Of a DNA stretch of 64,000 bases, positions 48,546 to 58,856 are shown in pieces. The notes beneath the pieces were generated by a model, which was not told the origin of the DNA, did no database searches, and saw only the letters and a list, made by a program, of their open reading frames with translations. Both the position numbers and the translations under genes were made by a program. Position 1 is the stretch's first letter. Every line of letters starts with the position of its first letter. This stretch comes from Phytopythium helicoides (taxonomy: Eukaryota; Oomycota; Peronosporomycetes; Pythiales; Pythiaceae): the NCBI GenBank assembly GCA_024867545.1, contig JANFNE010000071.1, positions 1 through 64,000 on the forward strand. Direction: 5' to 3'.

Positions 48546-49331
48546 AGATTTATGTTACTGGTCTTCGTAAGAAGCTTGGTCGAAGTCCCTCTTCGCTCAC
48601 TTTTGGGATTTGAATTTGACTTCAATACATTGGCTTCGGCATAGAGAACGTTGTTCTTCATGTCTTGACCTCGTCTTCTGGCGCTTAGATCTCATTAGAT
48701 AAGGAATCCTGGATCACCGACGTCCCCCAACGCATTTGCCCTTTTGATGCGGTTATACAAAGCCAAACCGCACAAACTCACCCGGTGTAACCTCAACTTT
48801 TGACGCGTCTGTGAGGTCCAGCAAGCAAGCCCCACAAGCATGCACCGAGCTCGTGACTCTTCTCAATAGCCTCGGATTGAGGCATGAGTAGTCGATCGTC
48901 TAACATGAACGGCGAAGCGAAACACATATCAGATGTGCCAACGGTTTCAAAGCAGACGCAACGCGTTGCTGTGCTGCATCCCATGGAGTTCACCAAGATG
49001 GTGATGCAGCCGGCCGTTTCCAAGCACCAGAAATGCAATGCTTGACGTTATCTTCATCAATGTGCCACCTTACACTCCGCTAACGAGCAGTCGCACGCGC
49101 CTGACCTCGATCGAACCATCCAGATCACCCGAGCCGTTGCATAGGGTGCATCGTATACATTCCCGCGAAGAGATCCAAACCAGACTACCCATTCTAACTA
49201 TCCATTTATCTTTATAACAGTATGTATTCCGTCCATGACTACCCCTCTTCTAATTATCCCCCCCCTCCTCTTCAACCGCACATTTTTGACTCGGCGTAAA
49301 CCTAAACGAGCAACACCGCGCCGCCACCGCC
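48546..49331. other. Intergenic, no supported gene
   Basis: Between ABCG copy 3 and the bZIP-like gene. A block near 48781 (CCCGGTGTAACCTCAACTTTTGACGC) faintly repeats the ACCGGCGTAATCTCGAGCC...TTGACGC module found upstream of copies 2 and 3, so it may be the relic of another copy's promoter. Confidence 0.4.
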
Positions 49332-49338
49332 TCATTCC
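49332..49338 (+). promoter_or_regulatory. Initiator TCATTCC of bZIP-like gene
   Basis: TCATTCC, the oomycete initiator consensus, 10 bp before the ATG at 49349. This favours that ATG over the in-frame one at 49235 and implies a very short 5' leader. Confidence 0.6.
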
Positions 49339-49348
49339 GAGATCCGCC

Positions 49349-50317
49349 ATGCTGCTGCCGGCCCCGCGGCGCAAGAAGTCGCGGCTGAGCGCGGCCCAGC
49401 GCCAGCGCAAGCGCGAGCACGAGCAGGACGAGGCGGCGCTCTTCTCGCTGACGCTGGACGTGAACGACCTGCGCCAGCAGCTGCGCGCGCTCGAGGAGCA
49501 GCGAGCGCTGCACGCCACGCGCGCGTTGGTGGCGCGCCGGCGCTTCGAGGACCAAGCGCTGGACGCGGCTGCGCTCTTCTTCAGCGTCTTCAGGCGGGGG
49601 TTTCGAGCGTTCAGCGCTCGCGAGATGGCGTTCTTGACGGCGCGCGTGGCAGAGGACGTGGCGTTCGGGCCGTCCAAGGGTCTGCGCGAGTTTCTGGACC
49701 AGTGGCGGCGATACAAGCTGCTCTTCCGCCAGCGCGTGTTCCGCATCTCCACGATCCGCGTGGTGGCTTGGCTCAGCGGAGAGGAAGGGGATGACGACGG
49801 GCAGGACGGGGACCACCGCTGCGTGCTCGAGTGCCTCGGCGAGTTTGAAGGCGTGCTCACGAGAGAGGCCATCGACGTGGTGTTCGCGAACGCGGCCAAG
49901 GACGAGGCGCTCGCCAGCAGGCTGGAGGGAGCTAGCTTCGTGTGCCCCACGAGAACGCTCATGTACTTTGACAGCAAAGGGAGAGTCGTTGACTACGACG
50001 CACACGCCGACTTCTTTTCGGGACTCAGCAACGTCAAGGGCCTCAACCCCATGGACGTCATCTGCGTCATGACCAACGCACGCATCTCGAGCGACGGCAG
50101 CCTCGTGCCGGCACCTAAAAGTGCTGAACAAGTGGAAGGCGTTGGCGATGGCAATGCTCGCATCATGGACATCATCTCGGCCGTTTCAGTCGACAACCAA
50201 CAGGACGAGAACCCCCAGCAGGAACAGCACGCAGATGTAGACGAAGAGAAGGAGCAGAGGGAGCAAGCGGAGCGCGCCAGCCGGAAACGGCACTCGGTCG
50301 CGTATCTATTGAGCTGA
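49349..50317 (+). CDS. bZIP-like (basic plus coiled-coil) nuclear protein, paralogue 1
   Basis: 322 codons from the ATG just after an initiator. A basic cluster (residues about 5-25: PRRKKSRLSAAQRQRKREHE) is followed by LFSLTLDVNDLRQQLRALEE, a short heptad coil, as in a bZIP. The Asn that is nearly invariant in bZIP basic regions is not evident. A conserved body follows (RVFRISTIRVVAWL, HRCVLECLGEFEGVLTREAI, CPTRTLMYFDSKGRVVDYDA) and the protein ends VAYLLS. Two genes at 57983 and 59198 share the LTLDVNxLR core and the same layout. Oomycetes have many non-standard bZIPs; I infer a DNA-binding regulator. The long antisense ORFs here are GC-rich shadows. Confidence 0.75.
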   Translation: MLLPAPRRKKSRLSAAQRQRKREHEQDEAALFSLTLDVNDLRQQLRALEEQRALHATRALVARRRFEDQALDAAALFFSVFRRGFRAFSAREMAFLTARVAEDVAFGPSKGLREFLDQWRRYKLLFRQRVFRISTIRVVAWLSGEEGDDDGQDGDHRCVLECLGEFEGVLTREAIDVVFANAAKDEALASRLEGASFVCPTRTLMYFDSKGRVVDYDAHADFFSGLSNVKGLNPMDVICVMTNARISSDGSLVPAPKSAEQVEGVGDGNARIMDIISAVSVDNQQDENPQQEQHADVDEEKEQREQAERASRKRHSVAYLLS

Positions 50318-50492
50318 CGGAGCATGCACAGTAGTTGGTAGGAACACTAATCTGTATCGAGCGGAACAAAACATGCAAGCAACGAGCGCGCCGCGCTGTA
50401 ATATTCACCGTCGCGGGCCAAACCGTCCGCGCGTCCACGCGAGCGCATATAAAATACATCAAAGGGTTAGTCGTCGATCTGGAATGCTCTGG

Positions 50493-51854
50493 CTAGACAC
50501 AGGCGAGCTTGGTGTCGCAGCTGCTGAGGCAGATGGCGAAGGCCTGGAAGGGAGACAGCGGCCACTGGAAGTCCATGGTGAACATGTCGTCGGCCACGCG
50601 GCCGAACTGCAGGATGTTGCCCATCGACGGGTCCTCCGAGTTGATGAGCTGGAAGTTCTTGACCGAGGCCATCGACACGCGGCCGCCAAAGTCGAGGCAG
50701 TAGGCGCCGAGATCTTCGCGGAACACGGGCTCGCGGTTCGAGAAGCGCATCAAATCCTTGAGGTCGCCCGTCTGCAGCCGCGTGACCAGCCGGTCCTGGC
50801 GACTCATGGGCCGCACGACCTTGGAAGACACGCCGTTCTCGTCCACGTCTGGAATGACGACGCGCATCTTGCGCGGGCCGACGCTCGTGCGGTTTGGCTC
50901 GTACGTGACGCAGCCGAGCTCCTCTCGGATCTGCAGCACGTTGTGCACGAGCTCATCGCCCGAGCTGACGGCGTCCTGTATCTTGGCCACCTTCTGCGGG
51001 TCGCGTCCGTTGTCGTACATGGTGAAGCACGTGCCGAGGAAGTTGGAGCCCATGCGGCCGATGCGCGCGCTGTCGGCCCCCTCCTTGTCCGTGTAGATCA
51101 TGTAGTTGGCCGTCATGTTGGAGCGCACCTGCCTGCGCGCGGACAGGAGGAACTTGTCCTCTTCCTGCGTGCCAATCTGTCCCTGCAGGTACAGCTCGTA
51201 GCTGTACTGCTTGAAAACTCCTCGGTAGACCTGCTTGACGTAGCACCGAATGATGCCTGCGTCCAGCGGCACCGGCTGCATGGCCGTCTTGCTCATGTCG
51301 TCGAGCTCGAGCTTCTGCAGCGGCTGCAGCACGAGCGGGTCGCACACGCCTCGGCACAGCGGGCAGCTCCCCGACTGCCCCAGCCACGCCATGATGCACC
51401 TGTAGTGCACGTACGCGCCCGTGCACTGGCCCGTGCACGGCAGCGGGTACGCCTTCCTGCGCGCCGAGAACTCGTCCATGCAGATGAGGCAGCCCTCTCC
51501 GTCGCTGGGCGCCGCGTCGCCGCCCGCCGACTCATCCAACTCCACCGCGGGCTTGTCCTCCACCACGAGCCGCGGCTCGGCGTCCTCCTCCTTGGCCTCG
51601 TCCTCGAACGCGAGCTTCACGGCGCGCGGCGACAGCGCGGCGGGCGCCACGGCGTTCGCCAGCTGCTGCGACTGCGCGCGCCGCCGCGGGGAAAAATCCG
51701 CGAGCGCGGGCGCCGGCGGCGCCTCGGGCGCGTGGTGCACGGCGCGCGGAGAGGCCGCGGCTGCCTGCGACGCGCGCGGAGACAGCGCGCGCGTGAGCGA
51801 GGCCTCGTACTGGCGCAGCAGGTCGCGGCCCGAGGGGCTCGCGGGCGGCTCCAT
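50493..51854 (-). CDS. RING-finger plus Tubby-domain protein
   Basis: 453 codons. Residues 1-115 are disordered with four SPR motifs (LSPRAS, ASPRAV, FSPRRR, LSPRAV), possible proline-directed phosphosites. Residues 121-168 form a RING finger: CLIC, then Cys140/Cys144, His150, Cys153 and CPLC; this suggests E3 ubiquitin ligase activity. Residues about 203-453 are a complete Tubby domain with its hallmark end (YCLDFGGRVSMASVKNFQLI, ILQFGRV, FTMDFQWPLSPFQAFAICLS, KLACV; most family members end KLACE). Tubby domains bind phosphoinositides, so the protein may be a membrane-tethered ligase. Single exon, minus strand, convergent with the bZIP-like gene 175 bp away. Confidence 0.9.
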   Translation of the reverse strand: MEPPASPSGRDLLRQYEASLTRALSPRASQAAAASPRAVHHAPEAPPAPALADFSPRRRAQSQQLANAVAPAALSPRAVKLAFEDEAKEEDAEPRLVVEDKPAVELDESAGGDAAPSDGEGCLICMDEFSARRKAYPLPCTGQCTGAYVHYRCIMAWLGQSGSCPLCRGVCDPLVLQPLQKLELDDMSKTAMQPVPLDAGIIRCYVKQVYRGVFKQYSYELYLQGQIGTQEEDKFLLSARRQVRSNMTANYMIYTDKEGADSARIGRMGSNFLGTCFTMYDNGRDPQKVAKIQDAVSSGDELVHNVLQIREELGCVTYEPNRTSVGPRKMRVVIPDVDENGVSSKVVRPMSRQDRLVTRLQTGDLKDLMRFSNREPVFREDLGAYCLDFGGRVSMASVKNFQLINSEDPSMGNILQFGRVADDMFTMDFQWPLSPFQAFAICLSSCDTKLACV

Positions 51855-52019
51855 GGGGGGCGCGGGTCGTTCTTTCTTCTGGCGCTTTGAGAAGGCGAGG
51901 AAGGCGCGGGGTGGAGCGGTGCAGGCGCGGTGATAGTGGCGGGTGGATTTTATTAGTTATGACAGGGTACGGGATTGTAGGAGGGGGTTTTAAGTTGGTT
52001 TTGTGGGTGATTGGATATT

Positions 52020-52090
52020 GGGTGTTGGAGGGGGTGGCGGGATGACGGGGGGAGGAAGGGGACGGGGGGAGGGAGGAGGGAGGGAGGGTA
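52020..52090 (+). other. G-rich tract, G-quadruplex potential
   Basis: About 70 bp of almost pure purine with many GGG-GGGGGG runs, about 170-240 bp upstream of the RING-Tubby start codon (i.e. in its promoter; C-rich on the gene's coding strand). Confidence 0.6.
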
Positions 52091-52487
52091 GTTTTCGAGG
52101 TGGCGGCGAAGCTATTTTGGCGCGATCAGAAACGAAGGCATACTGAGGGCGAGAGAAGGAGCGCCAGGTGTCGAAATGCACGCGTTGTAAACGCGTAATT
52201 TACGGCGGAAGGTAGATCTCAGGTTTTCTGGCCAATCAAATGCGCGCGGAGGGAGGAGGATGGGGAGCGCTGATTGGACGAAAGGCGGAGCGCGCTCTAT
52301 GCAGCGAAACTATTAGAATGGAAATCGAAATGATGGGTAAAACGGCGGCCACTTCAACAACAGCTTCAACACGCACGTGAATGGAGGGCAGGCGCATACC
52401 AGTGAAGCAAAGCAGTTCTCTTCGACAAGGAGCGGCGGAACGCTCCTATTGAAAACGAGGACCTAGCGCATCGGAGATTGCGGCACT

Positions 52488-54468
52488 TCACACGAAGAGC
52501 AGAGCGAGCAGCCCGACAAGGCGGAACCCGAGGTTGACCCCACCGGCGCGAGCCCGATAGTCCACGACGTCCTGTCCGCAACTCCACGAGCCGCAACAAC
52601 TGCGTGGCCAGTTGAAATCGCACACGAAGAAGCTGGAGCGCACGAAATGCTGGCGACTCGCCCCCAGAAAATGTTCATCACCGCCTCGAAGCAGAACTTG
52701 AACGGCGAGATGTACACAAGCCAGACCCACCCGACCGGGATCGAATGCGGGTTGATGAGCGCGCCAGTGAGGACTAGAAGAGGGATGAGTCCGACGACGC
52801 CAATCGCCACCATGGAGCTCAAACGTCTTGCGAGGCACGCAACCATGTAGGCGTACCCATACGCACAGGATGCCGTGAGTACCAAAAATCACCGCCAGCG
52901 AGGCGAAGAGCCCAACATCGTGGCCATAGCCAACCAAAAAATATACTGGAAACATAAACACGATCGGCCGGATGATTTGCAGCGGCAGTTCAGTCAGATT
53001 CTTGGCCAGATACCAGGATACGGCGCTATACAACTCGCCTTGCTGCTCACGAAGAAAGCCTTGAAGTCTACTGCCATGAGGTTGAGGTGCATGGTGCCGT
53101 TCATGAACACCGAGATCAACGAGACAAGAAATAAACTGCCAGATGCGACTTGGTATCCGCTTTGATCCATTTCCGGTTGTAGCAAGAGAAACCCCAGGAG
53201 GGTACTCAACCACGAGTTGAGGAATACATAGTGTGAAATAGACCACAGGATTCCTGCGGAGACTAGCGATATTTCGCTGCGAGAGCACGGTGACTTCATG
53301 AATAAACTTGCTCAATCTTGACGACCGCTTCGACGCAAGAGTAGGATATATTTTCGTGGGTTGGCCACCGAATTCTAGCATCAAAGGTTCGCTTTTGCCA
53401 AAGCTGCTGCAGGAACGCCTGGTACGCACTGGATTCAAGAAACGCGTTCCAAGCATCAGAGAAACAAATGAAACAAGCATGGCTAGTCCAGCTTGCGCCA
53501 TTGCCATTTAACCCCAAAGGATGCTTCTCCCACTCAAATGATGGCAACTCACTCGCCACTGAAGCCTTCTCCAACAAGAAATCCACAGTGCTAGTACCCA
53601 CAGACGGAACATGCCCATGACCACCGAAATACTCCACCACACCTCCCGTTGGACCATGATACAACACCCTGCCGCCAGCTCCCAACAACATCACCTTGTC
53701 AAACTGCACAAACTCGTCCGAAGTAGGCTTGCTCATCGTCACAACGACCGTCTTCCCATGACACGCAATGTGCTTCAACTGAGACACAACCGAAGCGGCC
53801 GCAAAACTGTCGAGATCCATCGTGGGTTCTTCCACCAACAGAATCGACGCGTGACCCACGAGTGCCGATGCGATGGCGAGTCGTTTCTTGAGAGCGGGCG
53901 AGAGAGATCCGATGAGGTTGTTTTGCACAGTGGTGAGTCCGTTGTCGTGAATGACGTAGTCGATGTGTTGATAGTGTTCTTCCTCCGAGTGAAGACCTCT
54001 CGGGTCGAGCAAGCGTGCTTGGAAGAGCAGATGTTCTCGCACGAGAAGCGTGTCGATGAAGAGATCGTTGGAGTTGATGTATGCGATGAGTCGTCGTGCC
54101 ATGGGTCTAGTCAGTGCTTGATAGTTGACTCCGACGAGTCCTTCAGTTGTGAAACCGGGTAGTGGACGCGCTCCTAGGACTTGGAGTAGTGTGTTCTTTC
54201 CGGAGTTGTCGGGTCCGATGATGGCTAGAAGTTCGTTGGGCGAGGCGACTCCGTTAACATTGCTTAGGATAGCGAGATCTTGGCTGTCGGATGGGTCGAT
54301 GTCGGTCTTGTTGGGCTTGGACTTCTTGGTGGCAATGATATGCTGTCATTCAAGTATGACACCGTTTTCTTGCTTTTCCTCTACAATGTCGACGATCGTG
54401 CTTGCACCTCGAGGAAGAAGCGTCTTCGGTGTCGTTGACAGTATAAAGGTGTTACTGTCACGCGTCAT
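52488..54468 (-). pseudogene. ABCG-type half transporter, inverted copy 4, broken
   Basis: Starts at the ATG at 54468 (MTRDSNTFILSTTPKTLLPR, aligned to MKADNSDFVRSETPKSVLSR), hits a TGA at 54346-54348 where the others have Trp, then is open to 53296 with the same degenerate NBD. After that the transmembrane domain is scattered over three frames: MDQSGYQVASGSLFLVSLIS, WYLAKNLTELPLQIIRPIVF and YAYMVACLARRLSSMVAIGV. It ends GFRLVGLLALLFV at 52488. At least one stop and four shifts; a pseudogene. The NBD remains very close to the tandem copies, whereas the transmembrane part is far more diverged. Confidence 0.88.
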
Positions 54469-54848
54469 AGTTGTGCTTCGCCTGCAAATAGGTCGCCTGG
54501 AATATGATGCTCAGACCGAGATTAAAAGTGTGGCTAAAGGCGAAAATGCTCACTTGGGCATGACGGGAGCAAAGGTAATTAGGTGTATGATCAATGCTCA
54601 CCATCATTACGTTGGATCTCGCGTGATTATTACGCTGCTTTCATACGACCGCGAGATTGGGCATAGCCAGGCTAACGCATTATTTTTTTTTGGTAGTGCA
54701 CATGAGGTATCCCGTACTGGTATCCCTTGCAGTGGGTATGGGCACGCGTCCCGGGACATGATATGGCTATGAAACTCCATCAGCACCCGCTTGCGAACGC
54801 CAGCGGATCTTTTCACTCACGGAACGTTTGAAAGTCGCGCAATTTGGG

Positions 54849-55121
54849 TTATCTGGCATCACCTCCTTGGTCTCCGTTATCTCCTTCGTCTTTGTCGTCT
54901 CCGTTATCTCCATCTTCACTCGCTGGCGCCAGGGCTGAACGCCCGTCGCCTATTTGCATAATGCCGCCCTCCGACTTGAGTCCGCGAACCCCGCGGGTCT
55001 CCAACTGGATCAACGGCACTGTGGTAGTTCGGGAGGATTCGGCCTTGGTCACTGTGGGAACAGAGCAAGGAAACCCGAACCAGCTGGCCGTAGAAAAAGG
55101 ATCAGCGAGGCTTACAGGCAA
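54849..55121 (-). other. Small unrecognised ORF, probable repeat-derived fragment
   Basis: 90 codons ending in an Asp/Glu/Gly-rich tail (SEDGDNGDDKDEGDNGDQGG). Upstream on the same strand (about 55250-55195) another frame reads HDPGPRSYSKQPDIPDDEDS and stops. The pieces look like the end of an old transposon or retroelement gene; no family recognised. Confidence 0.25.
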
Positions 55122-55420
55122 GGCGTCGCCGTGACTGCGAGCTGAAAAGGTCGAAGGAAGATTTGGCAGTGCCGCTCCTACTCGTCTTCAACACCACTGT
55201 CTTCGTCGTCAGGAATATCCGGCTGCTTCGAGTAGCTGCGTGGTCCCGGGTCGTGAGCGGGGAAATGCGGCCGCTTGGATTCCACCTTGCAAATTCACGA
55301 CTGAGGGACTGTGGAGTGCTGCGGTTTGCTCACCCAGCGAATTGTTCTTCCCTATGGAGCCCTCCATTACGGTCGCATTGAGCCGCTAGGATCCGGTGGA
55401 CTGACGCTGCGGAGAGAATT

Positions 55421-55518
55421 AGCTCTCGGCAAGCCTTATACGCGACCGAGAAAAAAAAAAAGTCGAGCAATGTAGTGTCCGTTGAGTCGCCTAGGCATTC
55501 TTCATGACGCTCGGCTCC
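55421..55518. repeat. Dispersed repeat, copy 2
   Basis: Matches 38712-38806 in the same orientation, with an expanded A run (about 11 A). The region 55519-55707 beyond it holds no recognised gene. Confidence 0.75.
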
Positions 55519-55707
55519 GTAGTTGTTTGTAACCCTGAAGCAAGATGTGATTCCAGGCTAGCGCGGTATCGTTTCCCGAGTGACCCATAACATGGAAATG
55601 GCTTGTATATCCCGATCACCACGCACCGAAATGAGCTCTTCTGCTGTCAAGGTCTTCTGGTAGCCTTTGACAAAACAATTTGAGGTTGATGCGCTTTTGG
55701 TTCACAG

Positions 55708-57915
55708 TCAACATTTCGAAATCGTAGGAGCATTAGAAGTCCACTTTTCGTCCGACCACCGCCACCACCATAATGTCAGGAGTCCACGGCCGTCTGACTG
55801 AGTTCCAGTTCCGCCAATTTGTACACCAGGTGGCAGATACCCATTGCGCGAGGGAAGAAATGAGCATTCAAGTCTCTGCTCTCTTGTTGGAGCAATCGAT
55901 TCATCACAGCTATCACTGTCGTCACCGTCCTCGGTTTTGTCATAATCAGTATTGCGTTCTTCAGTGTTGTCATATATTTTGCCATTGCGTACTTGCTGGG
56001 TCTGCCTTTCGTTGCTTGCGCTTGTTTCCCATGACTTTGCAAGGGTAGAGCGTAGTTCAAGAAGTTCAGCGTACAACACTTCTCGATGATGTTTTCGGGC
56101 GAGGAATCCCCGCACGATACGCTGCATATTCATTGCAGAGTCAATGCGGTGAGCTTGCTGGCGTTTGAGATATCTCCGTACAGTTCTCTGAACTAATGTT
56201 GCAGCGTCACCACGTTTGTCTCTCCTTCGATTCGCAACCTTGAGTAAAAAGCGGCGTATTTTGCCCAGCTCAGCAGAATGCATCAAATTGCAGATACTAC
56301 TTGGACCAGATCGAATACTATCTGGAGTTGAGAGTTGACAACTATCATTGACAAGTTGGCAAATAGGCTGCAGCTGCGTCGGCACAGAGCTATGATTTCG
56401 TGGACTAAATGGGGTACCGAGACTTCTCTCGATGAATGGTGCTCCTGCGACTTGTTTTCCACCAATAGGTTTGTCGCTGTCAACCTCAAGACAATTAGAA
56501 AGTGGTTCTTGCTGGCCTTCATTTGTAGTTGCTTCTTGTAATCTAGAAGACGCGCGACTGAAATCGCAATCGAAATGTGGGGAAGGCGTCTCAAATATCT
56601 GCTCAGCAGAGGGTATTGACAAGACGGTGTGATCTTGGCGGATATCAAGATGTGATAAATACCCGTGGAGGTCTTGGTCAATACGTTGCTGGGCTTCGTC
56701 ACGATCTGACTGTATGAATTGATTGCATCGCTTGCCGATTTCTTCATCTTCAGCTAATGATTCAGAGAGAAACGGTGCTTGAATAGTATACCTCAGAGAT
56801 GGTAGTGGAGTTGAGGGCAAAACCTGTACTTCTTCGACTGTGTTGTCCATTTGTTTGCTTTCTTCCAGATTGCTTCCATTTGCGCTGGCAGATATTCTCT
56901 CTAAGAATTGCTTTTTCCAAACCCGTACTAAGATACACAAACTTTGACGGGCATGCATTTGCTGTACATGTAGAAAATCCTCGAATCGTTGCTGCTGTAT
57001 TTTTTGCAGCTGCTCACTTCGCCACACCCGATACACCTTTTGAACCCTCTTGGCTGCCTTGTGTTGCTGTCTATGCTGCTCCTCCACTCGACGCTGCTCA
57101 AGCTCTTCTTTCATTTGCTTCATTTTTCTTCGACATTGTTGAGCATGTCGAACCCAATGCTGAATCTTGACTGCTGACGACTGGTGTCGCTTATATCTTC
57201 GTTGGTCAACAAGAAATGCTCGAACTCGGCTTTGCACCACCGAGGCTGCCATCTGCTCTTGTCTACGCCGATCTGCAACCTTCTGTGCAGCTGAGCTCAG
57301 TATCGCGACGAGGTTCCGGCGCGCAACAGTACCCACAAGACGTCGGTATCGGGCCAAAGTTGTGCTCCCCGCCTGCCACGACTCCACTTGTGCAAGTTTT
57401 GGCGGGGGTACAACTTTTACAGGCGGTCGGGAGCGCTGGTCTTCGGATCCTTTGATTTGGCTGCGTTGTGGCTGCTCAAGATGCTGCATCTGGTTAGAAG
57501 AAGCTTCTACAAGGGCTGCAACATTGGCCAGTGCCGTATTGGTCATTTCGATCTCCCGCTCGATTATCCTACTGGTGTCTGGAGCGGACGACCGTCGCGT
57601 GAGTGGTGTCAGCTGTACTCGTGCCTTGCACGTGTCAGCTGGATCTGCTGCTTTAAATTTGCTACTAGAGTTATGCGAGTCGAAAATCCTCTTCTTGGCG
57701 AGCGCTCGCAGCTGCTGCGCAGTCCGCGGCTCAACGTCCCTGTCATGCAGAAGCTGGTTCACCTGAGCCAGTCCGACGGTCGCCTTGCCAGGTCTTGGCT
57801 TGGACAGCGACGCTGTCCATGGATGAAGATCAGCTCCAGCAGTGGCCGCGGGGACAACAGGAGGCAGTTTACTGCGACGACCATCCCGAGTGGAGACGAG
57901 TCGTTGGGAGCGCAT
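55708..57915 (-). CDS. IQ-motif (calmodulin-binding) protein
   Basis: 735 codons from the ATG at 57915; an earlier in-frame TTG is not a likely start. Two groups of IQ-like motifs are visible: about residues 225-330 (VVQSRVRAFLVDQRRYKR, VKIQHWVRHAQQCRRKMK, VQKVYRVWRSEQL) and about 580-640 (LVQRTVRRYLKRQQ, MQRIVRGFLARKHHR). The first is followed by a charged helix. IQ motifs bind calmodulin or EF-hand light chains, usually on cytoskeletal or ciliary proteins. The middle is disordered and Ser/Gln-rich, and the C-terminus is acidic. No motor or kinase domain is present. Codon use is less GC-rich than in the neighbours on both sides. The last 40 codons could be intron read-through. Confidence 0.75.
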   Translation of the reverse strand: MRSQRLVSTRDGRRSKLPPVVPAATAGADLHPWTASLSKPRPGKATVGLAQVNQLLHDRDVEPRTAQQLRALAKKRIFDSHNSSSKFKAADPADTCKARVQLTPLTRRSSAPDTSRIIEREIEMTNTALANVAALVEASSNQMQHLEQPQRSQIKGSEDQRSRPPVKVVPPPKLAQVESWQAGSTTLARYRRLVGTVARRNLVAILSSAAQKVADRRRQEQMAASVVQSRVRAFLVDQRRYKRHQSSAVKIQHWVRHAQQCRRKMKQMKEELEQRRVEEQHRQQHKAAKRVQKVYRVWRSEQLQKIQQQRFEDFLHVQQMHARQSLCILVRVWKKQFLERISASANGSNLEESKQMDNTVEEVQVLPSTPLPSLRYTIQAPFLSESLAEDEEIGKRCNQFIQSDRDEAQQRIDQDLHGYLSHLDIRQDHTVLSIPSAEQIFETPSPHFDCDFSRASSRLQEATTNEGQQEPLSNCLEVDSDKPIGGKQVAGAPFIERSLGTPFSPRNHSSVPTQLQPICQLVNDSCQLSTPDSIRSGPSSICNLMHSAELGKIRRFLLKVANRRRDKRGDAATLVQRTVRRYLKRQQAHRIDSAMNMQRIVRGFLARKHHREVLYAELLELRSTLAKSWETSASNERQTQQVRNGKIYDNTEERNTDYDKTEDGDDSDSCDESIAPTREQRLECSFLPSRNGYLPPGVQIGGTGTQSDGRGLLTLWWWRWSDEKWTSNAPTISKC

Positions 57916-57982
57916 GAGCTCAAAATCTCTCCTACAAGGCCTCAACTACGGCGATAATAATAGCGAGGTAATAGCGAGGGCT

Positions 57983-58801
57983 TTATGACAACAGGCGGGT
58001 GACTGCCATCTGCTGCTCGACAGGAGTTCCTGCAGGCGCCACTTGACCCTCCGCAGCCGGCGTGATGAGGCTGGAGCTGTCAATCCTTGCGTGTCCGAGC
58101 AGGTTCGCGATGCGGTCGGGCGCCGTCCCCACGAGCTGCGCTGCGACCGCAAGCATGTCGGCGTTGGCCCCGAAGCTCGTGACGCGACCATGAGCGTCCA
58201 GCACCAGCAGCGTGCGTGTCGGGCAGTCAAAGGTGCGTCCAATGAGCCTGTGGCCACCGTCCACATGGGGAAACACGGCGTCCACCGCGGCCGGCGTGAC
58301 TCGACCGTCGAAGGAGCCGACTGCCTCCACGATGCAGCCGCCGGCCCCGTCGTCATCGCTGAGGACGCGCAGCTCGTCCACGCGGAACGTGCCGAGCGCG
58401 AACAGCTGCGAGTAGAGCGTCCACTGGTGCATCAGGGCCGCGTGGCCGCGTGTGGACGGGCCGATGGCCACGTGCGGATCAAATGCCGCGCGGACGAGCG
58501 CGTCGGCCGCAGGCGTCCACAGCTGCGGCCGCACGCCGTGGACGAAGACCGTGAGCGCGTCCGAGGCCGCGGACAGCCGCGCGGCTCGCAGGTTCTCGCG
58601 GTCCACGAGCGCGCGCACGGATAGAACCGTCCGCAGCGTCTCGAGGCGCTCGACCTCGCTGCGCAGCGCGTTGACGTCCAGCGTGAGGTTGAAGACCTGC
58701 GAGGCCTCGGGGCTGCGGATCAGCGGACGCCGGCGCCGACGGCGAGCGCGCGGGCGTGTGGACGGCGTCGAAGGCCGCGCGGACGCGGCGAGGGCGTTCA
58801 T
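57983..58801 (-). CDS. bZIP-like nuclear protein, paralogue 2
   Basis: 272 codons from the ATG at 58801 (MNALAASARPSTPSTRPRAR); an in-frame ATG at 58867 is possible. The Arg run RPRARRRRRRPLIR is followed by VFNLTLDVNALRSEVERLET, the same core as at 49349 and 59198. The body has FRVDELRVLSDDDGAGGCIV, EAVGSFDGRVTPAAVDAVFP, CPTRTLLVLDAHGRVTSFGA and the end VTRLLS, all alignable with paralogue 1 (CPTRTLMYFDSKGRVVDY, VAYLLS). A GGAC microsatellite sits just upstream. It lies head to tail with the next paralogue, 396 bp away, so a local duplication is likely. Confidence 0.75.
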   Translation of the reverse strand: MNALAASARPSTPSTRPRARRRRRRPLIRSPEASQVFNLTLDVNALRSEVERLETLRTVLSVRALVDRENLRAARLSAASDALTVFVHGVRPQLWTPAADALVRAAFDPHVAIGPSTRGHAALMHQWTLYSQLFALGTFRVDELRVLSDDDGAGGCIVEAVGSFDGRVTPAAVDAVFPHVDGGHRLIGRTFDCPTRTLLVLDAHGRVTSFGANADMLAVAAQLVGTAPDRIANLLGHARIDSSSLITPAAEGQVAPAGTPVEQQMAVTRLLS

Positions 58802-58835
58802 TTTGGCCGCAGCTGTGGACGGCCGCGCGGATGGA

Positions 58836-58856
58836 CGGACGGACGGACGGACGGCC
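58836..58856. repeat. (GGAC)n microsatellite
   Basis: Five GGAC units about 35 bp upstream of the ATG at 58801. It encodes the RPSVRPSARPS-like repeat only if the upstream ATG is used. Confidence 0.85.

Noticed and set aside
49250..50131. 293-codon minus-strand ORF opposite the bZIP-like gene
   Set aside because: Same reason: a GC-rich shadow. The plus strand aligns to two paralogues.
50373..51890. 505-codon plus-strand ORF opposite RING-Tubby
   Set aside because: Arg/His/Ala-rich reading of the complement of a GC-rich gene; the minus strand has two recognisable domains over the same DNA.
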